DNA of 64,000 nt. It comes from Thomasclavelia cocleata (lineage in GTDB: Bacteria > Bacillota_I > Bacilli_A > Erysipelotrichales > Coprobacillaceae). The stretch lies in contig NZ_FOIN01000003.1 in assembly GCF_900102365.1 (NCBI RefSeq), positions 1-64,000 of the forward strand. Reading direction: 5' to 3'. Under the pieces are notes generated by a model that worked only from the letters and a program-made list of their open reading frames with translations, was not told the origin of the DNA and made no database searches. Of this stretch, positions 15,995 through 24,475 are shown in pieces. Made by a program: the position numbers and the translations under genes. Numbering within the stretch: position 1 is the stretch's first letter; every line of letters starts with the position of its first letter.

Positions 15995-16450
15995 TTAGTC
16001 ATATTTCTTTATTTTTACAGTTTGTTTATCAAAATCAATAAATGTTTGAAATGCATAACGATTTTCATCTTCATCCCAAATTTCAACAAATTTAGGAGTA
16101 ACTTCAATCAATATTTCACTTTCTTCATGACTATATGCATTATAACTTTGCCATAAATATTTTTTATATAACTTTTCAAATCTACGTCCTTCTTCATTTA
16201 TTACTAATCCTAAGTTTTTAGCTATTCCCTCAACTTGTACACCACCAGTACATAAAGCAACTTGTGGGTTTTTAAATAACTGTTGTGTCTTTCTAAAATT
16301 CTTATCTGTTTTAAAATATATTTTATCATCATAAAATAAACAACTAACATTTCTAACCATTACATAATCATTAACACTTGAAGCTAAAGCCATAATTTTC
16401 CAATCGCCTAATTTTTTAAATAATAAAGCTTTTCCATCTTCAAAATTCAT
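15995..16450 (-). CDS. Pyridoxamine 5'-phosphate oxidase-like FMN-binding split-barrel protein
   Basis: 151 residues of the PNPOx-like split-barrel family. The N-terminal half reads WKIMALASSVNDYVMVRNVSC, then DDKIYFKTDKNFRKTQQLFKNPQVALC, the strand-helix pattern that binds FMN or F420; FMN is expected here. Substrate is unknown; many family members are flavin reductases or heme-related. It begins 12 nt after the riboflavin transporter gene and so shares its FMN-riboswitch control, which supports a flavin cofactor. SD GGAGGAAAG precedes the ATG. Confidence 0.85.
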   Translation of the reverse strand: MNFEDGKALLFKKLGDWKIMALASSVNDYVMVRNVSCLFYDDKIYFKTDKNFRKTQQLFKNPQVALCTGGVQVEGIAKNLGLVINEEGRRFEKLYKKYLWQSYNAYSHEESEILIEVTPKFVEIWDEDENRYAFQTFIDFDKQTVKIKKYD

Positions 16451-16462
16451 CTTTCTTTCCTC

Positions 16463-17062
16463 CTATTTTGTATATCGTTTAATGATGGGACTAATTTTTT
16501 TATAGATTACAAATGTAATCAAACAAACAATAGCATTTTTAATTAAATTAAAGGGTACAATACCTAATAAAACTAATTTTAAAGTACTATCAACATAAGG
16601 ATTAACAGCTCTACTCATCTCAATGATCATCCCCATATCCATACCATATAATGAAATATAAAAAGGAATAATAATCACCAAATTAGTAAATACTGCTACT
16701 ATTACATTCATAAATGTACCTATTACCATTGCTTTAACTGCACCCTGCTTTGTATTATTTCTTTGATAAACTAATGAAGCAGGTAATACAAGTGCTATAC
16801 TTAACATTAAACTTTGCAATTCACCAGTAAACATCGAATTAGTACCTGCTAAAGCTAATTGAAGAATAATTCTCACTACAATAATAAATATCCCTGCTAT
16901 TGGACCTAATGTAAAAGCACCAATCAATTCTGGAATACCTGCAAAATCGAAACTTAAAAACGGGGGCATAAAGGGTAATGGAAACCTAAACACCATCAAA
17001 ACTGCTGATAAAGCTGATAAAACAGCTATCAATACTAACTTCCTTGTTTTTTCACTTTTCAT
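16463..17062 (-). CDS. ribU: ECF transporter S-component, riboflavin-specific (RibU)
   Basis: The substrate-binding membrane subunit of an energy-coupling factor transporter, 199 residues with about six hydrophobic segments. The start KTRKLVLIAVLSALSAVLMV, the loop FPLPFMPPFLSFDFAGIPEL and the motif GPIAGIFIIVVRI are typical of RibU. It needs the shared EcfA/A'/T module, which is not in this window. Identification as the riboflavin transporter rests on the family plus the FMN riboswitch directly upstream. ATG with SD AGGAGG. Confidence 0.9.
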   Translation of the reverse strand: MKSEKTRKLVLIAVLSALSAVLMVFRFPLPFMPPFLSFDFAGIPELIGAFTLGPIAGIFIIVVRIILQLALAGTNSMFTGELQSLMLSIALVLPASLVYQRNNTKQGAVKAMVIGTFMNVIVAVFTNLVIIIPFYISLYGMDMGMIIEMSRAVNPYVDSTLKLVLLGIVPFNLIKNAIVCLITFVIYKKISPIIKRYTK

Positions 17063-17082
17063 TTTTACCTCCTAAAATAAAA

Positions 17083-17109
17083 ACCTGAAAACAATATAAG
17101 TCTTCAGGT
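17083..17109 (-). terminator. Attenuator terminator of the FMN riboswitch
   Basis: On the minus strand ACCTGAA / TTCAGGT is followed by TTTTTA, between the aptamer and the ribU ATG. Its formation would stop transcription when FMN is bound. Confidence 0.75.
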
Positions 17110-17124
17110 ATAATTCTAGAAAAT

Positions 17125-17240
17125 GTCTTTTCTCATCCGGACTTTAACCGTCGGTGTTAGAATTTCACTAACTCAACCATATATTGATATGGGTCATGGA
17201 CTATAACCATCGGTAGGGACTTTCACCCCGCCACAAAGAC
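17125..17240 (-). promoter_or_regulatory. FMN riboswitch (RFN element)
   Basis: Reading the minus strand, the conserved blocks GGCGGGGTGAAAGTCCC, ACCGATGGTTATAGTCC, GTGAAATTCTAACACCGACGG and TTAAAGTCCGGATGAGA are present in order, the complete RFN aptamer. It controls ribU and the split-barrel gene. Confidence 0.96.
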
Positions 17241-17282
17241 TATATTAAATTTTTGATGATAGAAACATTATCTATTAATAAT

Positions 17283-17311
17283 ATTTTATACCTCTTTAAT
17301 AATAAATGCAA
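17283..17311 (-). promoter_or_regulatory. Candidate promoter of the FMN riboswitch operon
   Basis: TTGCAT (17306-17311), a 17-nt spacer and TAAAAT (17283-17288) lie on the minus strand about 45 nt upstream of the aptamer. Confidence 0.55.
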
Positions 17312-17381
17312 ATATTATATTATCAAATAATCACATTCTAAATTTTATTTCTAATGCATAGAATTATAGGGGTGATTAAAA

Positions 17382-18398
17382 TTGAACTATATAAAAATTA
17401 TTGGTTTAATAATTTCTTTAACTTTTATACCATTAGATAGCATTAAAACAATTCCTTTCCAAGGAAAAAGTTATATCGTTATGGAAGCAAGTAATCAAAT
17501 TGTTATTGAAGGCAGCAACCAGGATTACATTCAAAGTGTTGCTTCAATATCAAAAATCATGACTTGTATAATAGCAATTGAAAACATGGAACTCGATACT
17601 ATTGTTACTGTTGATGATACTATCAATGAAGCATGGGGAAGCGGAATCTATATACATATAGGCGATAAAATCAGCTTACGTGATCTTCTATATGGATTGA
17701 TGCTTAGAAGCGGTAATGATGCTGCTGTTATGATAGCTAAAGCAGTAGCTAAAGATATACCCAAATTTGTTGATATGATGAATGATAAAGCTAGAGAATT
17801 AGAGCTTCATAGTACAACTTTCTCTAATCCTACCGGCTTAGATGAAGAGGATAATGGTAATCAGTCATCTGTTTATGATATGGCAAGATTGATGGCCTAT
17901 TGCCATCAAAATCCAATTTTTAATGAAATAGTTAGTACAGAAAAATATATCCGTGAAGATGGTAATGGTACTTGGCACAATAAAAATAAACTATTAACTA
18001 ATTATGAGTATTGTATTGGTGGTAAAACTGGATTTACAAAAAAAGCTAAACGAACTTTAATAACAATGGCTCGAAAAGATGATCTTGATTTAATCATTGT
18101 AACTTTTAATTGTGGTAATGATTTTGAGTTTCATCAAAATAAGTATGAAGAATGTTTTGATTTACTTAAAGAAACTAAACTATTCTCTAGAGGAATAATT
18201 GAATTTAAGCAAAAACAGTATTATCTAGATTTCGATATTTGTGTTAATAAAAAACCTACTGACAAAGTTGACGTGTCTTTTACTAATAATGAAATCGTTA
18301 TTTCATTAAATAACCAGCCTGTTAGTAAACAAAAAGTTGTCCCTTATAATTATTTTCTTGGTTTTAAAATGATTTTAAAGGATTTATTTTATGGCTAA
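17382..18398 (+). CDS. dacB: D-alanyl-D-alanine carboxypeptidase, sporulation type
   Basis: A penicillin-binding protein that trims peptidoglycan side chains. 338 residues with an N-terminal hydrophobic segment (IKIIGLIISLTFIPL). The active-site motifs are SISK (55-58), SGN (110-112) and KTG (215-217). The start is TTG at 17382 with SD AGGGGTGA; no in-frame ATG fits better. It overlaps spmA by 8 nt. The dacB-spmA-spmB order is the same as the mother-cell operon of Bacillus subtilis, where the products adjust cortex cross-linking and spore-core dehydration. A sigma-E-type promoter was not identified convincingly. Confidence 0.9.
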   Translation: MNYIKIIGLIISLTFIPLDSIKTIPFQGKSYIVMEASNQIVIEGSNQDYIQSVASISKIMTCIIAIENMELDTIVTVDDTINEAWGSGIYIHIGDKISLRDLLYGLMLRSGNDAAVMIAKAVAKDIPKFVDMMNDKARELELHSTTFSNPTGLDEEDNGNQSSVYDMARLMAYCHQNPIFNEIVSTEKYIREDGNGTWHNKNKLLTNYEYCIGGKTGFTKKAKRTLITMARKDDLDLIIVTFNCGNDFEFHQNKYEECFDLLKETKLFSRGIIEFKQKQYYLDFDICVNKKPTDKVDVSFTNNEIVISLNNQPVSKQKVVPYNYFLGFKMILKDLFYG

Positions 18399-18963
18399 GG
18401 TTTTTAAATATGGCTTAATTTTCTTTGTATTAACAGCTTTTGCAACTAACAGACAGGATGAAATGTTTAAAGCTATTCTAAGTTCCCCTAATCAAGTTTT
18501 CGAGTTAATTAAAATATTAGTATTATCGGCTTGTTTATGGAATGGGTTTTTAAATATCATCAAAGCTTCTGGTTTAATAAAACAATTATCTTTTTTATTA
18601 AAACCAATCTTAAAGCTAATTTATGGAAAAGCAGTTGAAGATGAACAAATATATTTATATCTATCAACTAATTTTATTGCTAATCTATTAGGTGTAGGTT
18701 CTTTAGCCTCAATTAGTGGGCTTAAAGCAATGAAATCATTAACTAAATATCAAAGTAACCCAAAAGTTCCTTGTAAAGAAATGATGTTACTAGTTATTAT
18801 GAATACTACTGGATTATCTATTATTCCTACAACAATGATGACATTAAGACAAAGTTATGGCAGTCATGATATTTTAGGTTTTTTTAGTTACAGCCTTACT
18901 ATTGGGTTAATTATTACAATAATTGGTATTATTACAAGTAAGGTGATTGAACATTATGGATAG
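18391..18963 (+). CDS. spmA: Spore maturation protein A
   Basis: A 190-residue polytopic membrane protein of the nucleoside-transporter-gate-like SpmA family. The motif NFIANLLGVGSLASISGLKAM (split about 89-108) and the following NTTGLSIIPTTMM are typical. It begins inside the end of dacB and overlaps spmB by 17 nt, so the three are translationally coupled. In B. subtilis it is needed for full spore-core dehydration and heat resistance. The presence of this operon shows that the organism, or its recent ancestor, makes spores. Confidence 0.93.
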   Translation: MAKVFKYGLIFFVLTAFATNRQDEMFKAILSSPNQVFELIKILVLSACLWNGFLNIIKASGLIKQLSFLLKPILKLIYGKAVEDEQIYLYLSTNFIANLLGVGSLASISGLKAMKSLTKYQSNPKVPCKEMMLLVIMNTTGLSIIPTTMMTLRQSYGSHDILGFFSYSLTIGLIITIIGIITSKVIEHYG

Positions 18964-19465
18964 TATAATCTTAATAATTATTTTAATTGCCTTAATTGAA
19001 TCTGCATTTAAAAAAGTAGATATTTTTAATGAATTTATTGAAGGTGTAAAAGAAGGCAGTAAGCTATTAATGACACTTTTTCCTACAATGATGGCTTTTA
19101 CATTATGGGTAACCTGTTTTCAAAGTTGTGGCATTATAAATATATTAGAATTATTTTTCAAAAATATTTTCCAGTTTCTAAATATTCCTATTGATATTTT
19201 TATGATGATGATTGTAAGACCTTTTTCTTCTAATGGATCTTTAACAGTTTTAAATAATGTATTTTTAAAATTTGGTGTTGATCATCCTTATAGTATTCTT
19301 GGCTCAATTATCCAAACTGGCAGTGATACAACCTTTTATGTTGTCACATTATATTTTGGTAGTATCAAGCTGCAAAACAATCGCTACGCTTTAAAATTAG
19401 GTCTATGGTTAGATATCATTGCCTGTTTATTAGCAATCATTTGTTTTTTATTGTTTATTAATTAA
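18947..19465 (+). CDS. spmB: Spore maturation protein B
   Basis: A 172-residue membrane protein and partner of SpmA. Typical motifs are EGVKEGSKLLMTLFPTMM (about 34-51), MIVRPFSSNGSL (helical gate motif), and IIQTGSDTTFYVVTLYFGSI near the C-terminus. It is the last gene of dacB-spmA-spmB. Its stop codon overlaps the convergent glycerophosphodiesterase gene by 8 nt, and the shared terminator falls inside coding sequence of that gene. Confidence 0.93.
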   Translation: MNIMDSIILIIILIALIESAFKKVDIFNEFIEGVKEGSKLLMTLFPTMMAFTLWVTCFQSCGIINILELFFKNIFQFLNIPIDIFMMMIVRPFSSNGSLTVLNNVFLKFGVDHPYSILGSIIQTGSDTTFYVVTLYFGSIKLQNNRYALKLGLWLDIIACLLAIICFLLFIN

Positions 19466-21566
19466 TAATGGGTTGAAGTGACCCATTATTAATTATTTGA
19501 TAAGGATAATACTGATGATTTTTTTCAAGATATTTTTTTACAACCTCATAACTACGATCTGGATAATTAGTTATAATACCACTAACACCAATATCTAAAT
19601 ATTGATCCATTTTTATCTTGTCATCAACACTCCATACATATATAGGAATCCAATTAGAGTTAGCTTTATCAACAAAATTGACTGTAATCATATTTTCCTC
19701 AACCGCTAAAAAATCTATTTTAAGTTTCCAAATTGATGCATCAATTTGACCAGCACTACCATATATACAATAACCAATCCACCATTCTGGTCTTTTCTCC
19801 TGAAGGAATTCTACTATCTCATAATCTAATGACATATATATAGTTCGATTTTCGAAATTATTTTGTTCAACTATGTTAATAACTTTTTCACTTAATTCAA
19901 TTTGATTATTATCTGCTTTTAACTCAATTAAAAGTTTTATTTTTTCTTTTTTCAATTTTTTAAGTAAATGATCTAATGTTATGATATTCCCTTGATATTG
20001 TCTTTCATAAACAGTTACCTTTTCTAATTCATTTGCAGTCATAGAACTAACTTCTCTATCTAAATGCGCCAAACGTAATAAATTAGTATCATGAATAACA
20101 ACAGGAATACCATCTTTAGATAACTGAACATCTATTTCTGCATAATCACTATGATTATTTTGTGCCTTTATTATTGCCTCATATGTATTTTCTACTCCAT
20201 ATTTTGAACCACGATGTCCAATTATTATTGGCTGGTGTATTTTACCTGGTAATTGTAAATACATACTAATTAATAGCCCTGACATAGTTATTAATATAAA
20301 ACTAATTATTTTAGGATGTTTCTTATATAATTTAGATTGACTTAAATAACGTTTAATAATCTGATAAGGATAAAATATAGCTGAATTACGATTGTCTAAA
20401 ATACTACTTTTACCAGTTGTTTTCAATTCATAAAAATTATAGATACTTGCAATAAAATATAGAAAAAGAATAATTATTAATAAAACAGAAATTAAATATA
20501 TAGAATCAGAAAATAAACAAGTTATTAAAATAACGACAGATATTATTAAAATAGTATTTATAATAAACGTATGTTTTAGATAAAATTTATTAGTTAAAAT
20601 ATATTTATTAATAAATTTTGTTAGATTACTAGCTTTTAATTTTGTTTGAATTAATGTATTATCTAATTTTTGACTAATTTCATGATCTAAATTTACATTT
20701 AATAATTCTTGATCATATTTATTAATAATTTTCAGATAAAAGTAATAAAAAAAATACATACCTATAATCGTAATAAATGTATAGACCAGATATTCAAAGA
20801 AATATATTCTAAATCTTGCTGAAATAATCATATTTCTAAGAAAAAAACGATTAAAATCAGTGTTTTTAATTACCGCATCTGGTAAAAGCATAATTATTTT
20901 CGTTTCGACAATAAACCATATTACCAAAATAGCAATTAAAATAAATCGATCTTTAATCTCTAATTTTTTATATAACGCAAAATTATCTTTAAAAGCTTTA
21001 ATAAAGTTTTCCTTTTTTAAAATCATATAAAAAGGAACAAACAATAACAACAAGTATACTCCATAATACAAAAGATAAATTAAAACAATTAAAATATTTC
21101 CACTAAAAGTTAGTGATAATTCCCCAAAAATAAAATTAGGAACTTTAAAACTTGGAATCAAAGCATTAAGATAACCAATATGAGCCAATGGTAAAATCAA
21201 TAAATAATATAATCCACAAATAATAATACTGGGATGTTTTAATCCTTTTAAATTAATAAAAGATACTTTCATTACCTCATAAATACGAAAAGGTCTCTGT
21301 TTAACATACAAAGAGATCATATTAATAATTACACTATATTCATATAAAACAATTAACAAACTGTATACCAATAAAAATAAAACCACTAAAATGCCTTTAA
21401 AACTAAAAAAACCAAACAATATATTTTGATTAAATACTATTCCAACTGCAGAATGATTATTTAAATACATCTGAAGCACTTTATTTAAAAATGGTAATAA
21501 GATAATAATCGTAATTATTTTATAAAATATCTCAAATTTTAATATTTTTATAAAATTATTTTTCAT
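19458..21566 (-). CDS. Membrane-bound glycerophosphodiester phosphodiesterase
   Basis: 702 residues in two parts. Residues 1-440 hold about eight or nine membrane segments (GPDPase membrane domain, with a cytosolic stretch near 280-320). Residues 446-690 are the catalytic GDPD TIM barrel: IIGHRGSKYGVENT (HRG at 451-453), EIDVQLSKDG (477-486), VIHD (His492), IKLLIELKAD (Glu in the metal site). It hydrolyses glycerophosphodiesters, or lipoteichoic-acid-type polymers, to glycerol phosphate. The catalytic domain should face outside, as for related Gram-positive enzymes. Monocistronic; convergent with spmB. Confidence 0.92.
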   Translation of the reverse strand: MKNNFIKILKFEIFYKIITIIILLPFLNKVLQMYLNNHSAVGIVFNQNILFGFFSFKGILVVLFLLVYSLLIVLYEYSVIINMISLYVKQRPFRIYEVMKVSFINLKGLKHPSIIICGLYYLLILPLAHIGYLNALIPSFKVPNFIFGELSLTFSGNILIVLIYLLYYGVYLLLLFVPFYMILKKENFIKAFKDNFALYKKLEIKDRFILIAILVIWFIVETKIIMLLPDAVIKNTDFNRFFLRNMIISARFRIYFFEYLVYTFITIIGMYFFYYFYLKIINKYDQELLNVNLDHEISQKLDNTLIQTKLKASNLTKFINKYILTNKFYLKHTFIINTILIISVVILITCLFSDSIYLISVLLIIILFLYFIASIYNFYELKTTGKSSILDNRNSAIFYPYQIIKRYLSQSKLYKKHPKIISFILITMSGLLISMYLQLPGKIHQPIIIGHRGSKYGVENTYEAIIKAQNNHSDYAEIDVQLSKDGIPVVIHDTNLLRLAHLDREVSSMTANELEKVTVYERQYQGNIITLDHLLKKLKKEKIKLLIELKADNNQIELSEKVINIVEQNNFENRTIYMSLDYEIVEFLQEKRPEWWIGYCIYGSAGQIDASIWKLKIDFLAVEENMITVNFVDKANSNWIPIYVWSVDDKIKMDQYLDIGVSGIITNYPDRSYEVVKKYLEKNHQYYPYQIINNGSLQPIIN
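19463..19491. terminator. Bidirectional terminator inside overlapping gene ends
   Basis: AATAATGGGT / ACCCATTATT with a 7-nt loop. It lies across the spmB stop and the last codons of the glycerophosphodiesterase gene. Confidence 0.7.
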
Positions 21567-21640
21567 AATCCCACCTCTATATTAGATTATTCTACCACTA
21601 ATATCTTATTTATTTTTCTAAATAATTCTTAATAAAATAT

Positions 21641-21681
21641 AAAAAAAGAGCAATCAAAGACTTTAGACTTATAATTACTCT
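21641..21681 (-). terminator. Terminator after the interrupted gene at 21772
   Basis: On the minus strand AGAGTAAT / ATTGCTCT pair (one G-T) around an inner AAGTCTAAAGTCTT and are followed by TTTTTTT. Confidence 0.6.
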
Positions 21682-21771
21682 ATTTTTAACCAAAATTAGC
21701 CTGAATTAAAAATTCTAATCTCTTACCCTTCTAAAAAATAATTATAAACACTTAAAAACTATCTCTTGCTT

Positions 21772-22248
21772 TTAAAATATTTTAAAATTTAACACAATCA
21801 TTACTAATACAGCTATTATTAAAACAATAGTTATATTGAATAGATTTCGCCTATTTTGTTTTTTATATCTCACATTTTCTAATATCTGTTTATCTTGATG
21901 TATAGATAGTTTTTCTTTTGTCAAATGCTTTTGTTTCATCATGTAAAGAAGTGCTAAAGAATCTTTCCTGTTTAAAATTTGTTGGTAAAATTCCTTAAGT
22001 GACTGTAAATCTTCTAATGAGCAATCAGTTTCTTCAAGATTATGAACGATTGTATTTCTTAACCATCTTAAATGTTTAAGTGTATAATAATCTGTATTCC
22101 ATTTATCTATCAAATATCTCCCTTCATTAGAAAACACTTCCATACGATTAATATATTCAGTTACTCCCTGTGAAGCAGCATACATATCCTAACAAAGTTT
22201 ATCTAATTTTTTATATTCATCTAAAAATTCAATTTCTATTTTTTGCAT
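21772..22248 (-). pseudogene. Tail-anchored helical protein with an in-frame TAG near the start
   Basis: From ATG at 22248 the frame reads MQKIEIEFLDEYKKLDKLC, then TAG at 22191-22189, then DMYAASQGVTEYINRME and on to a stop at 21772. The reading continues across the TAG as one protein of about 157 residues: a helical domain with YYTLKHLRWLRNTIVH, a basic linker, and one C-terminal membrane helix (NITIVLIIAVLVMIVLNF). A single CAG-to-TAG change would explain it. The part after the TAG could still start at ATG 22185, which lacks a good SD. I recall similar uncharacterised Firmicute proteins but give no function. Confidence 0.6.
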
Positions 22249-22411
22249 TATTTTAACCCTAAATACCTATACTATTATTATTTAATAATCTAATTTTAAC
22301 TTTTTATAATACTTCACCATATTTAATGCAAATTATCATTAAAAAATAATTTTAGAATTTAACACCATTAAAAAGCAAGTTACTAACAATTTAAAACTAT
22401 CTTAAACTAAT

Positions 22412-23785
22412 TTACTTAATAAAAAATGAATAATAACCTTGTATAAAAATAAATATAATCACACATGGTAAAACGTATTTTAAATATACTCTAGTCCACT
22501 TAGGAAATTTAATTCCTTTACCAGTATTAGCTTCTTTAATAAAATTATCAAATCCCCAGCCATATCTACAAGTACAAAAAATTAAATATGCTAAAGATCC
22601 TAGTGGTAAAAAGTTATAAGTTACTAAAAAATCTTCTAAATCTTGAATCGTAGATCCTGCTCCAAATGGGGCAAAATCACTTAAAATATTAAATCCTAAA
22701 GCACAAGGTAAAGATAAAACCATTATCAAAATCAAATTAATAATAACAGCTTTTTTTCGACTCCAATTAAATAAATCCATTCCAAATGAAATGATATTTT
22801 CAAATACTGCAATAATTGTAGATAAAGCCGCAAAACTCATAAATACAAAAAATAATGTACCCCAAACTTGACCTAACCACATTTCATTAAAAATACTAGG
22901 TAACGTTATAAATACTAACCCTGGCCCACTACCAGGATTAACCCCAAAAGCAAAACAAGCTGGAAAAATTATTAATCCTGATAATAAAGCTACTAATGTA
23001 TCTAATGTACAAACACTGATCGTTTCCCCAAATAAACGACGATTTTTATCAATATAGCTTCCAAAAATAGCAATTGCACCAATACCTAAACTTAATGTAA
23101 AAAAAGCTTGTCCCATTGCCGCAAAAATTATTTCTAATAAACCATACTGCTTAATAGCATCAAAATTTGGAATCAAATAAAATGACAACCCTTCACTTCC
23201 TCCTGGTAATGTGACTGCTCTAATTACTAATATTAAAATTATAACTAGTAATGAACTCATCATAATTTTAGTTATCTTTTCAACTCCATTTTGTAGCCCT
23301 AATGAACAAATTCCAAAACCTAAAGCTACTACTACAACCATCCAAAATACCTGTAATAGTGGATCTTGTAAAGAATTATTGAATATACTTTCAACTTGCT
23401 GTGGAGTGATTCCTACAAAATCACCCTTTATCATCTTAATAAAATATGATAACATCCAACCACCAACAGTTGTATAAAACATCATTAAAACATAATTACC
23501 TAACATTTGAAATTTTCCTAACCAATTCCAAACTTTACCTTTAGTCTGTAATGTCTGAAATGCTAGTGCTGCACTTTTTTGACTAGCTCTACCTACAGAA
23601 AATTCCATTGTCATAATTGGTGCCCCTAATACAACTAGAAAAAACAAATAAATTAAAACAAATAATGCTCCACCATATTGCCCTACAACATATGGAAACC
23701 GCCAAACATTTCCAAGTCCAATAGCACAACCTGCAGAGATTAGTATAAATCCTAATCTTGATGAAAATTTTTCTCTCTCTTTCAT
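22412..23785 (-). CDS. Sodium-dependent transporter, neurotransmitter:sodium symporter (SNF) family
   Basis: 457 residues, about eleven to twelve membrane helices, typical of bacterial NSS transporters such as MhsT/LeuT that import amino acids with Na+. The N-terminal signature SRLGFILISAGCAIGLGNVW (about 8-27) with WRFPYV is the unwound helix 1 that forms the substrate and Na+ site. The motif ENIISFGMDL lies in the later half. Substrate is unknown, but a hydrophobic amino acid is most likely. Monocistronic. No obvious terminator follows. Confidence 0.93.
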   Translation of the reverse strand: MKEREKFSSRLGFILISAGCAIGLGNVWRFPYVVGQYGGALFVLIYLFFLVVLGAPIMTMEFSVGRASQKSAALAFQTLQTKGKVWNWLGKFQMLGNYVLMMFYTTVGGWMLSYFIKMIKGDFVGITPQQVESIFNNSLQDPLLQVFWMVVVVALGFGICSLGLQNGVEKITKIMMSSLLVIILILVIRAVTLPGGSEGLSFYLIPNFDAIKQYGLLEIIFAAMGQAFFTLSLGIGAIAIFGSYIDKNRRLFGETISVCTLDTLVALLSGLIIFPACFAFGVNPGSGPGLVFITLPSIFNEMWLGQVWGTLFFVFMSFAALSTIIAVFENIISFGMDLFNWSRKKAVIINLILIMVLSLPCALGFNILSDFAPFGAGSTIQDLEDFLVTYNFLPLGSLAYLIFCTCRYGWGFDNFIKEANTGKGIKFPKWTRVYLKYVLPCVIIFIFIQGYYSFFIK

Positions 23786-23913
23786 AATACTCTAACCCTT
23801 CTTTTAATCATTACTATTTAATTCTAGCTTAGAATTTATGATATTTCAATAAATTGTTTTAAAAGATATTCAATCTTTTATTAATGATAGAATATATGTA
23901 AAGGAGAATTGAG

Positions 23914-24212
23914 ATGAAATATACTTATACAGTAATTGCTGTTGCAGATATAAAAACAGCTAGAAAATTTTATGAAGATTTAGCTCAATTTCTAAAAAAT
24001 ACTCTAATATCAATTATTTAAGCGATGTAATTGAACATGATTGAGAACAATATGTAATAAGATTTTATGATCTAGATGGTCATATTATTAAAGTTAGAGA
24101 AAATATGAAAATTGTTATTAAACGTTTTCTTGATTCTGGGATGTCAATAAAAGCAATCCCTCTAAAAATGGATGCTTCTATTGAGAATTTAACAAAATTA
24201 TTAAATGATTAA
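23914..24212 (+). pseudogene. VOC (glyoxalase/bleomycin-resistance) protein, decayed
   Basis: The frame starts well (SD AAGGAGA, then MKYTYTVIAVADIKTARKFY, the usual beginning of a VOC protein). It then breaks in a run of A near 23990 and stops at a TAA. Pieces of the rest follow in other frames: YLSDVIEHD, an in-frame TGA, then YVIRFYDLDGHIIKVRENM and a final helix ending IENLTKLLND. The central metal-binding part is missing. At least one deletion or frameshift and one nonsense change are present, so it is a pseudogene. Confidence 0.75.
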
Positions 24213-24217
24213 TTAAA

Positions 24218-24250
24218 ATACCTTTAAATGAATGATTATTTAAAGGTATT
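24218..24250. terminator. Bidirectional terminator
   Basis: ATACCTTTAAAT / ATTTAAAGGTAT with an 8-nt loop lies between the VOC pseudogene and the convergent small gene. Confidence 0.75.
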
Positions 24251-24259
24251 TATATTTAG

Positions 24260-24427
24260 CTAGCACACTAAATTAGCTTTATTTATACTAACATATTTCC
24301 AATATGAACGATATTTTCCTTTACAAGCAATTACAGGATAATTAGTATATCCAAATTCTCTTGCTATAGTTCCTTTAGGAACCTTGTTAACATGCGTAAG
24401 TTTTCCATTTACAATTGCATACTTCAT
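24260..24427 (-). CDS. Small protein of unknown function (55 residues)
   Basis: The start is ATG 24427, because AAAGGAGGAACTAAAA precedes it; a longer frame upstream has no SD. The product MKYAIVNGKLTHVNKVPKGT... is basic, with several aromatic residues (YTNYPVIACKGKYRSYWKYV) and two Cys. No signal peptide or membrane segment is present. The SD is strong and the gene is closed by a terminator, so it is probably expressed. No family is recognised. Confidence 0.6.
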   Translation of the reverse strand: MKYAIVNGKLTHVNKVPKGTIAREFGYTNYPVIACKGKYRSYWKYVSINKANLVC

Positions 24428-24475
24428 TTTTAGTTCCTCCTTTATTATATTTATATTATAGAGGAATTTGCTCAT

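Larger units (their letters stand above)
14229..15996. mobile_element. Decayed IS1182-type element now holding a toxin-antitoxin pair
   Basis: The left end AAAGGGCTGTAACGA (14229-14243) matches, inverted, the right end TCGTTACAGCCCCTTTT (15980-15996), with one base missing from the left copy. A transposase C-terminal tail of the IS1182 type survives at 15664-15819. Most of the transposase is gone. The interior carries a small unknown ORF and a RelE/ParE-Phd module. Target-site duplications were not evident. The element sits between the hydrogenase terminator region and the ribU operon. Confidence 0.55.

Noticed and set aside
17345-17381. Sigma-E-type promoter before dacB
   Set aside because: A CATAGAAT at 17357 looks like a -10 but lies too near the start codon and has no -35 at proper distance.
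23211-23477. 88-codon plus-strand frame
   Set aside because: It is an antisense shadow of the sodium-dependent transporter.
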